From contig JAUNGL010000002.1 of the NCBI GenBank assembly GCA_030524665.1, positions 10,332 to 63,668 on the forward strand: 53,337 bases of DNA, written 5' to 3'. Made by a program: the position numbers and the translations under genes. The stretch comes from Lachnospiraceae bacterium. Its GTDB lineage: Bacteria > Bacillota > Clostridia > Lachnospirales > Lachnospiraceae. Positions 8,113-17,683 of the stretch are shown piece after piece. The notes below the pieces were generated by a model that made no database searches, was not told the DNA's origin, and saw only the letters and a program-made list of their open reading frames with translations. How positions within the stretch are numbered: the stretch's first letter is position 1; the number at the start of each line of letters is the position of its first letter.

Positions 8113-9231
8113 TTATGCCAAAATGACTGATAACAAATAAAATGGAACCAGAGCGTCCAATGGCTCCTCAATGATTTCAATTTCTATTGTATGCCGTTTT
8201 CTGTCTCCATGGTGCAGAACCGGTTCCAAATACAGGCAGTCTCCCCAGCTTTCCTTAAAATTACCATCCAGAATCACCCCATGCGCTGTATCGCCATCCA
8301 GCACGACACGGGCAGCCGGAGACGGACCCTGGATAGTTTTGCGGTACTGGATGGCTACACAGGAACACTCCTCCCGGAATACAATCCTGTCACCTTTCTT
8401 TTTCCCGATCCATCCATTTTTGAAACAATCCAGATGTCCCATTTTTTCTTCCGGATCTGCCCGAAAGCCGGACAGTTCGGGCAATACATTGGTTATGTCC
8501 AGCAAGCGGGCGGCCTGATAGGCGTTCGGGGTAAGGGCGGCTTTTCCCCCGAGCCCTTCCGCCTCTTTCCCGATGATCTGTTCTGCCTCGCTTTCTGATG
8601 CATTCCCGGTTTCCAGTACGAGTTTTACCTGTTCCAAAAGGGTAATAATCTCATCTGCGATCAGACCATGGCCTCTGTCGTTCGGATGCAGGCCGTCAGT
8701 AGTCAGTTCTTCCCTTGTGTACAGTCCCTGTTTCATCTGCCGATAGATATTGTCACGGATGCTGACATGCGGTATTTGATAATAATCCGCCAATTCATTA
8801 TGAAATATCTGCGCATTGACTCCCGTATCATAATAAACATTATTCAATACGATCACTGCCGGGTGCCCGGGCCACGCAAGAAGCCTGCGAAGCAGGCCCT
8901 CGAACGTTTCCTGAAAAAACAGATCCGGCTCATCATTTACACTGAAATCCACAACCACCACATCCGGCTGGTACATCAGCATATCTCTTTCCGCTCTTGC
9001 CGTCCCAAAGTGGGATGTAGTGCCTCCGATTCCTCCATTCACATAATGGAATACAGCCTTAGGGAAACTCTTACACCACCAGTCATATACCCTCCATGCG
9101 TACGTCAAATGCTCCCCGGAAGCGAGACTGCCCTGAGTGATTGAGCCTCCCAGAAATCCAATGATGAGTTCTTCCCCCTGCTCCGCCTTTTTCATACAGG
9201 AAGCCAGTTTTTTCCAATCCTCTTTTATCAT
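8113..9231 (-). CDS. SGNH/GDSL-type carbohydrate acetyl esterase, probably CE17-like mannan esterase
   Basis: 372 aa, no signal peptide, so cytoplasmic. The N-terminal SGNH hydrolase has block I GGSIT (Ser30), block II GGIGG, block III VNDE (Asn99) and block V DGLHP (Asp179/His182). A beta-rich C-terminal part of about 150 residues follows. SGNH first and beta domain second is the order of the CE17 mannan esterases described from Roseburia, which remove 2-O-acetyl groups from mannosyl residues; CE2 has the reverse order. It is the last gene of the mannan operon, with its start overlapping the GH36 stop by 4 bp (translational coupling). The family is inferred from architecture and context; the SGNH fold itself is clear. 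Confidence 0.8.
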   Translation of the reverse strand: MIKEDWKKLASCMKKAEQGEELIIGFLGGSITQGSLASGEHLTYAWRVYDWWCKSFPKAVFHYVNGGIGGTTSHFGTARAERDMLMYQPDVVVVDFSVNDEPDLFFQETFEGLLRRLLAWPGHPAVIVLNNVYYDTGVNAQIFHNELADYYQIPHVSIRDNIYRQMKQGLYTREELTTDGLHPNDRGHGLIADEIITLLEQVKLVLETGNASESEAEQIIGKEAEGLGGKAALTPNAYQAARLLDITNVLPELSGFRADPEEKMGHLDCFKNGWIGKKKGDRIVFREECSCVAIQYRKTIQGPSPAARVVLDGDTAHGVILDGNFKESWGDCLYLEPVLHHGDRKRHTIEIEIIEEPLDALVPFYLLSVILA

Positions 9232-11414
9232 TCCTCTACCCTTTCCAGCAATTTCACAGGAATAAGCTTCGCCTGCATATCGCCCTTCATACGCTCTATC
9301 AGGATTCCTGCATACATCAGCGTATCTCCCCGGTATGTCTTTCCTTCCAGCTCATAAAGCCCGTGTTCCAAAAGTCCCTGAAGGCGGATGCGGCGGCTTC
9401 TCCTGTTCGCTTCGGCAAGTACCTGCACATACGTCAGCAAGGCTTCCGTTTGGTCCTCCGATACCACCATATAGCAGTCGTACAGGTGATTTTCCTGCCA
9501 GGAAGCAATTCTGTAATATGTTCCGTTTCTCATCAGATGATGATATTTTTTATACAGTGCAATCTGCTCCCGGATCTGCTTCTTCTCCTCTGGTGCGAGC
9601 TTCGTGATATCCAGTTCATAACCGAAAGTTCCGGACAGTGCCACAATGCCTCGTGTCTCAAAGGATACCCTTCGTCCGGTTATGTGATTGGGGCAGTCTG
9701 AAACATGAGCGCCGATTGCAGAAAGCGGATACAGAAGCTGTGTCCCCTCCTGGATCGCCAGACGCTCTAAGGCATCTGTGTCATCAGAGCACCAGATCTG
9801 CGGGCTGTAATACAGCATCCCCGGATCAAATCTCCCGCCTCCACTGCAGCAGTTTTCCAGCAAAAGCTTTGGAAAATCCTTCAGCAGCCGTTCCTGCATC
9901 TGATAAACAGCCAGCATATAGCGATGCATCATTTCTCCCTGCCGGTCAGCCGGAAGGACTGCATTTTCCACCTCTGCCAACGGTCGGTTCATATCCCATT
10001 TTACGTATTCGATATTTGCGGAAGACAGGATTTCCTTCAGTCTTCCATAGATAAAATCTGCCACCTCCGGGCGGCCAAGATCCAGTACAAGCTGTTCCCT
10101 GCACTGTCCCGGTCTGCGGCTTTTTACCTGAAGCGCCCAGTCGGGATGCGCTTCATACAGCCGGGAATCTTCGGATATCATCTCCGGCTCTACCCAGATT
10201 CCAAACTTCATCCCCAGACGGTTTACCTCATCTGCCAGATACTTCAGTCCGCCGGGCAGCTTTTCTTCATTTACAAACCAGTCCCCCAGACTGCTGTTGT
10301 CCGAATCACGATGTCCAAACCAGCCATCGTCCATCACCAGCATTTCAATCCCCGCTTCAGCCGCCTCTTTTGCGATAGACAGCAGCTTCTCCGTGTTGAA
10401 ATCAAAGTATGTGGCCTCCCAGTTATTGATCAGAACCGGGCGTTCCCTGTCCTTCCAGAATCCCCGGATCAAATGTGTCCGGTACAGTCTGTGGAAGATT
10501 CTCGTCATTTTTCCAAGCCCCTCGTCCGAATATACGAGTACTGCCTCCGGCGCCTGAAAAACTCCCTGCGGCTCCAGCTTCCAGCAAAAGCGCTCCGGAT
10601 GGATACCGATTGTCATCTGGATGCGGTCAAACTGATCTGCCATACTTCTTGCAATAAAATTCCCGGAATAAACGAGATTCATGGCATAAACCTCCCCCCG
10701 TGTCTGGGTACAGCCCCCGGACACCAGCGCCATGAACGGATGCTCCTGATGGCCAGAGATTCCCCTGACCGATTCCACAGCGGTAACTCCATATCCGGCA
10801 TTCCTTCTCTGTATCCTGCGCTCTCTGGCCCAGGAACCCGGCAGCGTAAGCACCTCGAAGTCCTCGCGGTCCACATGAAGGCAGGCAGAAAACACCTTCG
10901 TCAGATAGATCTCCTGCTCCCCGCCATTGAGTATCCTGACACTTCTCGTAATGGCATCCACATCCCGAAACGCAGTGTAGGATAATACGGCCTGCAGCCC
11001 GGAAACTTCATCCTCCAGCACAAGCTCCAATGTATCGCAATCTTGTCCCCATGTGGCCGGAAGTCCATCCAGCTTTTTCTTTCCTTCATAAATCCGGTGG
11101 GTTGCGTAAGTGAGTTCCAGCCCCTCCTGCCCCTCTGCTGTCCGGATATTCACGCATTCTCCTCTGAAGTATCCGGTACCTCCGCATGGATATTCCATGG
11201 GAAAACAATCATAAAAGCTGACCTTTTCCCGGGGTAGCACAGAAGGCACTGCCGGATGCTCCCCGGTCCGCATCAGATATGCCAGATCTGTATCCGAAAG
11301 TCTCTTTCCATAATAAATATGCCCCGGATATTTTCCGTCTGCGATTCCAATGATATAGCTGGTATTCGGTGTATCTAACTTAAAAACTTCATGTTTTTTG
11401 TCATACTGGATCAT
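9228..11414 (-). CDS. GH36 alpha-galactosidase
   Basis: 728 aa, the normal GH36 length. An N-terminal beta-supersandwich is followed by a (beta/alpha)8 barrel. The nucleophile is Asp474 in VKWDMNR, and the acid/base lies in WCSDDTD (Asp544 by family pattern). MDDGWFG and GIWVEPEM mark the sugar-binding loops, and ENCCSGGGRFD the galactose-recognition loop. It removes alpha-1,6-galactose from galactomannan oligosaccharides. No signal peptide, so it acts on imported sugars. The ATG at 11414 is chosen over upstream in-frame starts because GGGGGAG lies seven bases before it and the previous gene ends 15 bp away. Confidence 0.93.
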   Translation of the reverse strand: MIQYDKKHEVFKLDTPNTSYIIGIADGKYPGHIYYGKRLSDTDLAYLMRTGEHPAVPSVLPREKVSFYDCFPMEYPCGGTGYFRGECVNIRTAEGQEGLELTYATHRIYEGKKKLDGLPATWGQDCDTLELVLEDEVSGLQAVLSYTAFRDVDAITRSVRILNGGEQEIYLTKVFSACLHVDREDFEVLTLPGSWARERRIQRRNAGYGVTAVESVRGISGHQEHPFMALVSGGCTQTRGEVYAMNLVYSGNFIARSMADQFDRIQMTIGIHPERFCWKLEPQGVFQAPEAVLVYSDEGLGKMTRIFHRLYRTHLIRGFWKDRERPVLINNWEATYFDFNTEKLLSIAKEAAEAGIEMLVMDDGWFGHRDSDNSSLGDWFVNEEKLPGGLKYLADEVNRLGMKFGIWVEPEMISEDSRLYEAHPDWALQVKSRRPGQCREQLVLDLGRPEVADFIYGRLKEILSSANIEYVKWDMNRPLAEVENAVLPADRQGEMMHRYMLAVYQMQERLLKDFPKLLLENCCSGGGRFDPGMLYYSPQIWCSDDTDALERLAIQEGTQLLYPLSAIGAHVSDCPNHITGRRVSFETRGIVALSGTFGYELDITKLAPEEKKQIREQIALYKKYHHLMRNGTYYRIASWQENHLYDCYMVVSEDQTEALLTYVQVLAEANRRSRRIRLQGLLEHGLYELEGKTYRGDTLMYAGILIERMKGDMQAKLIPVKLLERVEE

Positions 11415-11428
11415 CCCGTACTCCCCCT

Positions 11429-13153
11429 TTACGATGCCTGCTCCGTCATCGCCTGCTCCAGCTTCTTCAGCTTCTCTTCTGCATCCTCCAGAGAATTCCC
11501 CTTCACTCCGAAATAAAATTTTATCTTCGGTTCTGTGCCGGAGGGACGCACACAGCACCATGCATGATCCTCAAGCTCATAATACAGAACATTGGAAGAA
11601 GGCAGGCCTGTTGCTGTTACCTCCCGGGCTCGCATATCTCTTCGCGTATCTGCCAGATAATCCCTGACTGCCAGTACCTGCAGCCCGCCCAGTACTTCGG
11701 GGGGATTTTCCCGCTGGCTGTTCATCATAGCCTGGATTTTCTCCGCACCGTCAATCCCCTTTAAGGTCAGCGTTGCCAGTCCTTCTCTGTAATAACCATA
11801 TTTCCCATACATCTCTTTCATAGCATCCCAGAGCGTTTTCCCATGCATCTTACAGTATGCTGCCACCTCACAGAGCATCATCACCGCCACACAGGCATCC
11901 TTATCACGGGCATAAGTCCCGGCCAGACATCCGTAGCTCTCCTCCAGTCCGAATACAAACTGATGCTTTCCGGTCTGTTCAAACAGTTTAATCTGTTCAC
12001 CGATATACTTAAAGCCTGTGAGGACCTCAACCAGAGTCACACTGTACTCCTCTGCGATTGCCTTCACCATATCTGTCGTAACAATGGTTTCTACAAGCGC
12101 AGGATTCTCCGGCATGGTTCCCGTCTTCGTACGCTCCCTCAGAATGTATTCTGCAATCAGCATCCCGGACATATTTCCGGTAAAGCTCACGTATTCTCCG
12201 GTTGTTGAATCCTTTGCGTATACTCCCAGACGATCCGCATCCGGATCCGTAGCCAGAACAATATCCGCATCTTTCTCTTTTGCCAGTGCAAGTGCCAGTG
12301 TCCATGCCTTTGCATCCTCCGGATTCGGATATGCAATGGTGGGGAAATTGCCATCCGGCAGTTCCTGCTCCTTCACCACATAAACCTGTTCGAATCCCAG
12401 TTCTTTTAAAACTCTTCGGACCGGGAGATTTCCGGTCCCATGCAGCGGTGTATAGACAATTCGGATATTCTTTGCTGCTTCCTTAATGATTTCCGGATGT
12501 ATGCTCTGTGCTTTCAGCTGCTCCATATACAAATCATCAATCTCTTTTCCTATTGTATGGAACAGTCCCTGCTTTACCGCATCCTCCTCCCGCATAGTCC
12601 GAACCTGAGAAAACTCAGTCACTTCAGCTACTTTTTCCAGAATATTTTTGTCATGAGGCGGCGTAATCTGCGCACCATCCTCCCAGTATACTTTATATCC
12701 ATTGTATTCCCGCGGATTGTGACTCGCTGTAATGACAATTCCGGAAATGCATTTCAGATGCCTCACTGCAAAGGAAAGCTCCGGAGTAGGTCTGAGACTT
12801 TCAAACAGATAGGTCCGAATCCCATTTGCATTCAGACACAGAGCTGCCTCCTTTGCAAATTCCGGCGACATCCGTCTGGAATCGTATGCAATGGCAACCC
12901 CCTTCTCCTGTCCCTGCTGCGCAACAATATAATTCGCCAGTCCCTGTGTAGCCTGACGGACGGTATAGATGTTCATCCGATTTGTCCCGGCGCCGATCAC
13001 ACCGCGCAGTCCTCCCGTTCCAAACGCAAGCTGGCGGTAAAACCGGTCTTCTATCTCTTTCTCATTTCCTTCCAGCGCTTTCAGTTCAGCTCTCGTGGCC
13101 TCATCAAAATAACTGTCTGTACACCATTTTTCGTATACTTCTCTGTAATCCAT
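11429..13153 (-). CDS. phosphohexomutase (phosphoglucomutase/phosphomannomutase)
   Basis: 574 aa, alpha-D-phosphohexomutase superfamily. The phosphoserine loop is TASHNP (Ser144), the metal loop DPDADR (Asp303, 305, 307), the sugar loop GLEESYGC and the phosphate loop RPSGTEPKIKFY. In this operon its main task is likely Man-1-P to Man-6-P after GH130 phosphorolysis, though Glc-1-P should also be accepted. ATGs at 13159 and 13153 and a GTG at 13165 compete. 13153 has GAGG at correct spacing and starts nine bases after the NUDIX stop. Confidence 0.92.
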   Translation of the reverse strand: MDYREVYEKWCTDSYFDEATRAELKALEGNEKEIEDRFYRQLAFGTGGLRGVIGAGTNRMNIYTVRQATQGLANYIVAQQGQEKGVAIAYDSRRMSPEFAKEAALCLNANGIRTYLFESLRPTPELSFAVRHLKCISGIVITASHNPREYNGYKVYWEDGAQITPPHDKNILEKVAEVTEFSQVRTMREEDAVKQGLFHTIGKEIDDLYMEQLKAQSIHPEIIKEAAKNIRIVYTPLHGTGNLPVRRVLKELGFEQVYVVKEQELPDGNFPTIAYPNPEDAKAWTLALALAKEKDADIVLATDPDADRLGVYAKDSTTGEYVSFTGNMSGMLIAEYILRERTKTGTMPENPALVETIVTTDMVKAIAEEYSVTLVEVLTGFKYIGEQIKLFEQTGKHQFVFGLEESYGCLAGTYARDKDACVAVMMLCEVAAYCKMHGKTLWDAMKEMYGKYGYYREGLATLTLKGIDGAEKIQAMMNSQRENPPEVLGGLQVLAVRDYLADTRRDMRAREVTATGLPSSNVLYYELEDHAWCCVRPSGTEPKIKFYFGVKGNSLEDAEEKLKKLEQAMTEQAS

Positions 13154-13161
13154 AATCATCC

Positions 13162-13740
13162 TCACTTCTCTATATTGTCTTTCGGACCATCAGCTTCCCG
13201 CTTCTGCTGACAGCATGCTGCATCTTGCGACAGGTACCGTGCCCATGCGGCCAGCCCGGCTCCATGCATAAACTCTCCGCTGTGCACCAGCTTCCGGAAC
13301 TCTTCCTTCTGAAGCTCCTGCATCTGTATTACTTCACCCGGCTCACGGTGACACCCACTTTGCGCTCTGCATTCCGCAAAAAATAAATATATCTTTTCAT
13401 TCGTAGAACCGAAGGAGGGATAAAAGGCCCCGAGCGGGCAGAGCTGCCCGGCTTCGTAACCGGTTTCCTCCTTTAGTTCCCGCGCTGCTGCCTCCTGCGG
13501 AGTCTCCCCCTCATCCACAAAACCGCCGGGCAGTTCCCACTGCCAGTCCTGAATCGGATAACGGTACTGGCGCTGAAGAATGACCTTCCCATCCTTCATC
13601 GGCAGAATACACACGCCGGGTCTGATTTCCAGATAATCATACATCTGCTCATGCTCATTTACCCGAACACGATCCTGTATCACGGTAAATCTTCCGATCT
13701 CTTTCTTATGATGTGATAATGTCTGAAACGGACTTTTCAT
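13162..13740 (-). CDS. NUDIX hydrolase (ADP-ribose/ADP-sugar pyrophosphatase type)
   Basis: 192 aa. The Nudix box GX5EX7REUXEEXGU is intact in GGFVDEGETPQEAAARELKE followed by ETGYE. The region before it (YRYPIQDWQWELPGG) matches the ADP-ribose pyrophosphatase branch (NudF/YqkG), which splits ADP-ribose or nucleoside-diphosphate sugars. The C-terminal 20 residues are charged and not conserved. It sits inside the mannan operon between the ManA-ROK fusion and the mutase, an unusual place; a role in clearing a nucleotide sugar is possible but not shown. Confidence 0.85.
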   Translation of the reverse strand: MKSPFQTLSHHKKEIGRFTVIQDRVRVNEHEQMYDYLEIRPGVCILPMKDGKVILQRQYRYPIQDWQWELPGGFVDEGETPQEAAARELKEETGYEAGQLCPLGAFYPSFGSTNEKIYLFFAECRAQSGCHREPGEVIQMQELQKEEFRKLVHSGEFMHGAGLAAWARYLSQDAACCQQKREADGPKDNIEK

Positions 13741-13774
13741 CTTCCCTTTTCCCCATTGAATTGTATCGTTACAG

Positions 13775-15625
13775 TTACACCAGATTTGCGGCTCCGATCA
13801 CACCGGCTTTTCTGCCAAGTGCCGCCGGCTCGATCTCCGGAATTTCCGAGTTTTCGCCCCCGAAGCAGTTCTCTTCCACCAGTTTCCGCAGCGGTTCAAG
13901 CCATTCATCCCCAGCCTCTGCAAGATTTCCGCCGATGATTACTGCCTGCGGCCTGAAACTGTTGATCATATTCACAATACCTGTCCCCAGCTTGCGGATA
14001 TAATTCTCCGTAACGAGCTGTGCCGCTTTGTCACCCTCTCCTGCCAATGCAAACAGTTCCTGCAGCTCCATCGGCCGCCCCAGAGTTTCTTCTGTCTCTT
14101 TTCTGACTGCCGTAGTGGAAACATACGCTTCCAGGCATCCCTTTCTTCCGCAGGTACACATTCGGCCATTCTCTGCAATCACCATGTGTCCCAGTTCCGT
14201 GCTGCCGCCTTTTCTTCTCTCGTAGATCTTACCGTCCAGAATGAGGCCGCTTCCAACACCTCTTCCAATGGTCAGCATCAGTACATCCTGATAGCCCCGG
14301 GCTGCCCCCGCGGCCGCCTCACCCAGAGCCGCACAGTCTCCATTATTGGCTGCATGGATCGGAAGCGGCAGGATTTTTGACAAAATTTCTGCCGCAGGAA
14401 CATGATCCCATTTGATGTTATTGGAGTAGGCAATCACTCCCTGGTCCCGCAGTACGGTTCCCGCCGCACCGATTCCCACACTGACACACTGATCCAGCGC
14501 GATTTGCTTTTCTTCCAGAAGGGTAAGAACCGCTGCTCCGATTTCCTCCAGAGTCTCCTTCGGTGTTTTTTCGGTATCAAACGGAATCTCACGGTATGCG
14601 AGAAACTTCTGAGCCACATCCACCAGTCCAATTTTTGTATTTCTTCCTCCAATATCAATACCGATACGGACAGGACCTGCCTTCTCCCGAATAGAGGTCA
14701 CCAACGCATCACAGCTTCCTTCGATCTGATATGCACCGCTTCCCGCCGGAAGAAACAGGCTGTCCCCTTTCCGGTATGTCAGACTTTCTTCGCCGCTGGT
14801 TATTCTGCCTTCTCCATCCAGAACCAGGATGCTCACAAAGGAATCCTCTGTCACCATTCCTTCCATTTTTTTCATCATTCTTCCGTCCAGATTCAGTTTG
14901 TCCACGGTAAAATAATCACAGTCTGCCACATGAGGATAACTGCTGTTTTTGACAATCGGTACCCGTTTTGTCACGGCCAGAGCCTTCTCAATATGCAGGT
15001 CCCGCTTTTTCCCGTCTTTTCCCACTCTTCCGTAATCATAAACGCGGTACGTAACATTCGAGTTCTGCTGGATTTCAGCAATCATAATATCCTGACCGAT
15101 GGCATGGATTGTTCCGGATTCTATAAACAGCACATCTCCCTTCTGTACCGGCACTGCATGGAGTACTTCCAGAAGTGTGTCTTCCTGAATCCTCCGGGCA
15201 AACTCTTCACGGCTGACTTCCCGTTTAAAACCATAGTATAAAAATGCGCCCTCTTTTGCATCCATCACGTACCACATCTCGGTTTTGCCGAACTGTCCTT
15301 CGTTTCTCAGTGCATATTGATTGTTCGGATGCACCTGAACAGACAGATTCTGTTTCGCGTCAATAAATTTGATCAGAATCGGGAAATCCCGGAAACGCCT
15401 GCAATGCCTCCCCAGTACCTCTCTTCCTTCCATATCTATATATTCTTTCAGAGTCTTTCCGGCAAAAGGTCCGTTCGCAATCATAGACGGCCCGTCAGGA
15501 TGACAGGACAATTCCCATGCCTCCGCCAGAATCTCTCCGTTATATTCAATTCCATACTCTTCAGCGAGACGTTGGCCTCCCCAAAGATAATCCTTACAGC
15601 TTGGTTTTAGTTTTAATATACTCAT
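13775..15625 (-). CDS. fusion of type I mannose-6-phosphate isomerase (ManA) and a ROK-family sugar kinase
   Basis: 616 aa. Residues 1 to about 312 are a short Bacillus-type ManA: VQVHPNN (His99), KTEMWY (Glu116) and GTIHAIG (His174) are metal ligands, and EIQQNSNVTYRVYDYGR is the family signature. Residues about 319-616 are a complete ROK domain: IGIDIGGRNTKIG phosphate loop (321-333) and zinc motif His480, Cys490, Cys492, Cys497. The ROK catalytic block, normally E-N-D-x-N-C, reads A-N-N-G-D-C (426-431), so the catalytic Asp is Asn428 and the following Asn is Asp430. ManA turns Man-6-P into Fru-6-P; the ROK half would be a glucokinase if active. The start is fixed by GGAGG six to seven bases upstream. 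I see no frameshift or stop at the junction. Confidence 0.88.
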   Translation of the reverse strand: MSILKLKPSCKDYLWGGQRLAEEYGIEYNGEILAEAWELSCHPDGPSMIANGPFAGKTLKEYIDMEGREVLGRHCRRFRDFPILIKFIDAKQNLSVQVHPNNQYALRNEGQFGKTEMWYVMDAKEGAFLYYGFKREVSREEFARRIQEDTLLEVLHAVPVQKGDVLFIESGTIHAIGQDIMIAEIQQNSNVTYRVYDYGRVGKDGKKRDLHIEKALAVTKRVPIVKNSSYPHVADCDYFTVDKLNLDGRMMKKMEGMVTEDSFVSILVLDGEGRITSGEESLTYRKGDSLFLPAGSGAYQIEGSCDALVTSIREKAGPVRIGIDIGGRNTKIGLVDVAQKFLAYREIPFDTEKTPKETLEEIGAAVLTLLEEKQIALDQCVSVGIGAAGTVLRDQGVIAYSNNIKWDHVPAAEILSKILPLPIHAANNGDCAALGEAAAGAARGYQDVLMLTIGRGVGSGLILDGKIYERRKGGSTELGHMVIAENGRMCTCGRKGCLEAYVSTTAVRKETEETLGRPMELQELFALAGEGDKAAQLVTENYIRKLGTGIVNMINSFRPQAVIIGGNLAEAGDEWLEPLRKLVEENCFGGENSEIPEIEPAALGRKAGVIGAANLV

Positions 15626-15651
15626 TTTTTTCCTCCACCGGATTTCTGCCT

Positions 15652-16374
15652 TCACAGCTCGTCCATAAATCTCAGGAACTCCTGACACTCTGTCTGGTTC
15701 CGCCCATTATCCGGGAACACTAAAAGCAGTCTCTCTCCTGTTTCATTCAGCAGATACTCTTTCATTCCTGTCTCTTCTACCCTGACTGCCGTGAACGTCT
15801 CTCCATCTTCATACAGAGGCAGATCACCCGTTTCAAAGTTCCCCAGATCCAGATAACCTCCGCCCAGAGTTTTGCAGTACTCATAAAAGCTCTCCGGCAT
15901 TATTACTGCGTCCAGTTCCTGATTTCTCCATCTGAAAAAGAATTTTTCATACGAGCTTTCATTGATGCCCTCCAGCTTTACACTGCCATAAGACAGATAA
16001 TAATCAGAATCTACCTCAATCCGATCAGGTGCCTTCCCGGTAAAATCGGCAAATGCCTGTCCGATTTCCCTGTCACGCCCGTAATCAATCTTCTGATTCA
16101 CAAGCACACACGTAAATTCCGGCTTTTCCATCCCGAACAGGACATGCACAGGCAAAAACAGAATCAGGCTGACAGCAGCCGCAATCCCCAGAATATGGTA
16201 CCAGTAGTATGTAAGAATATAATTCCGTTTGTCCTTTCCGGACATTCCCGATGTGTTCCTATGGATTTCTTCTATATAATTTTTCATACCTTCCAGCCTT
16301 TCTTCCTGCGCTTTGCGGCCGCGGCTGTTTCTGCCGTCCTGTCCTGCCGTTCTGCGGCTCTTCTGAGCTGTCAT
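15652..16374 (-). CDS. unknown single-pass membrane protein of the mannan operon
   Basis: 240 aa, or 211 if translation starts at the internal Met30. A basic, Arg-rich N-terminus precedes one hydrophobic segment (about 63-84, ILGIAAAVSLILFLPVHVLFGM). The remaining 155 residues should then be outside the membrane. This outer part has a stretch LDAVIMPESFYEYCKTLGG that resembles the hinge region of solute-binding proteins, but no family was recognised with certainty. It lies between GH130_1 and the ManA-ROK gene with short gaps (32 and 26 bp) and is surely co-transcribed. Ribosome sites are weak for both starts. A membrane-tethered sugar-binding or transporter-assisting role is an inference. 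Confidence 0.7.
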   Translation of the reverse strand: MTAQKSRRTAGQDGRNSRGRKAQEERLEGMKNYIEEIHRNTSGMSGKDKRNYILTYYWYHILGIAAAVSLILFLPVHVLFGMEKPEFTCVLVNQKIDYGRDREIGQAFADFTGKAPDRIEVDSDYYLSYGSVKLEGINESSYEKFFFRWRNQELDAVIMPESFYEYCKTLGGGYLDLGNFETGDLPLYEDGETFTAVRVEETGMKEYLLNETGERLLLVFPDNGRNQTECQEFLRFMDEL

Positions 16375-16406
16375 CCTGCTGACAGCCAGCCGCTTCTGTC
16401 CTTCTG

Positions 16407-17582
16407 CTACCTCTGTTCCTTCAGCAGCTCCAGATTCCTTTCAATCAGTTCACATCTTTGTTTTACACAGTCCGGCGAACGGTGAGGATCTTCCGGAGTG
16501 TTGAAAAGATAATCCTCCAGCTTATCAATGGTCGTCGTTGCTACATGCATCCTCGTATCACAGGACGCATAATAGATATAAACCTCTCCGCTCTCCGTCG
16601 CAATCGCTCCGTTTGTAAAGACGACATTGGATACGTCGCCCACCCGCTCATTTCCAAGCGGTACCAGAAATACACCGGAAGGTCTTGCGATCACTCTCGC
16701 CGGATTCTGCAGATCCGCCGCAAACGCATACAGTACGTACCGAAGCCCTGCTGCCGTATTCCGCACGCCATGGGCAATATGGATCCAGCATCTTTTCCCT
16801 CTGATCGGCACTGCACCTGCCCCGTTTTTGGACTCTGTAAGTGTATGATAAATTCTTTCGCTGATAATTTTCTCTTCTGCTATCACCGCATGCTCAATAT
16901 CGTCACACAGACCAAAGCCAATTCCTCCGCCGCTTCCGGTTTCAATGAAGCCATCCATCGGCCTTGTATAAAATGCATATTTTCCATCCACGAACTCTGG
17001 ATGCAGCACTACATTTCTCTGCTGCGGAGAGTGCAGAGTTTTCAGATTGTCCAGACGCTCCCAGGTCTTCAAATCCTTTGTCCGTACAATCCCGGCTGCG
17101 GCAACTGCGGCTGATAAATCCGGATCCTGCTTATCCTTGCTCTCAGAGCAGAACACGCCGTAAATCCAGCCATCCTCATGCTTCGTCAGCCGCATATCAT
17201 AAACATTCGTCTCCTCCGGGCACGTATCCGGAAGCACAACCGGATAATCCCAAAAGTGAAATCCGTCTATACCGTTATCACTCTCCGCCACTGCGAAAAA
17301 TGATTTCCGGTCATTGCCTTCTACACGTACTACAAGGTAATATTTTCCATCCATCATAATCGCTCCGGAATTCATCACCGCATTGATGCCCAACCGCTCC
17401 ATAAAATATGGATTCGTTTCCTGCGACAGATCATATCTCCAGTGAACCGGAGCAAACTCTCTGGTCAGCACCGGGTATTCATATCTGTCATAAATTCCAT
17501 TATAAAAATCTGTTTTTCTGTTTTTTCTGGCTTCCAGCCTGTCCACCTTAGCCTGTTCCACATAATACTGTTTATGCAGCAT
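16407..17582 (-). CDS. GH130_1 4-O-beta-D-mannosyl-D-glucose phosphorylase
   Basis: 391 aa, matching the length of the GH130_1 mannosylglucose phosphorylases of Bacteroides and Ruminococcus. The five-bladed beta-propeller has the general acid Asp129 in [14 protein letters not shown], plus [18 protein letters not shown] and [18 protein letters not shown]. The reaction is Man-beta-1,4-Glc + Pi to alpha-Man-1-P + Glc, in the cytoplasm. An epimerase gene lies directly upstream and would supply the substrate. AGGAGG before the ATG fixes the start. The 101-bp gap to the epimerase gene contains only short GC-rich dyads. Confidence 0.9.
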   Translation of the reverse strand: MLHKQYYVEQAKVDRLEARKNRKTDFYNGIYDRYEYPVLTREFAPVHWRYDLSQETNPYFMERLGINAVMNSGAIMMDGKYYLVVRVEGNDRKSFFAVAESDNGIDGFHFWDYPVVLPDTCPEETNVYDMRLTKHEDGWIYGVFCSESKDKQDPDLSAAVAAAGIVRTKDLKTWERLDNLKTLHSPQQRNVVLHPEFVDGKYAFYTRPMDGFIETGSGGGIGFGLCDDIEHAVIAEEKIISERIYHTLTESKNGAGAVPIRGKRCWIHIAHGVRNTAAGLRYVLYAFAADLQNPARVIARPSGVFLVPLGNERVGDVSNVVFTNGAIATESGEVYIYYASCDTRMHVATTTIDKLEDYLFNTPEDPHRSPDCVKQRCELIERNLELLKEQR

Positions 17583-17683
17583 ATTCCATCCTCCTGATTT
17601 TACTCAACCTGTACGTTCCCCGCACTGCCCTGTTTTCCCGGCCTTTCCGTATTCGGTGTTCCGGCCTGTTCATCCGGGATATT

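Noticed and set aside
9924..10985. 353-codon plus-strand frame opposite GH36
   Set aside because: Antisense shadow of a strongly conserved enzyme gene.
15625..15688. Upstream start for the ManA-ROK fusion
   Set aside because: The longer frame lacks a ribosome site and overlaps the preceding gene; GGAGG sits properly before 15625.
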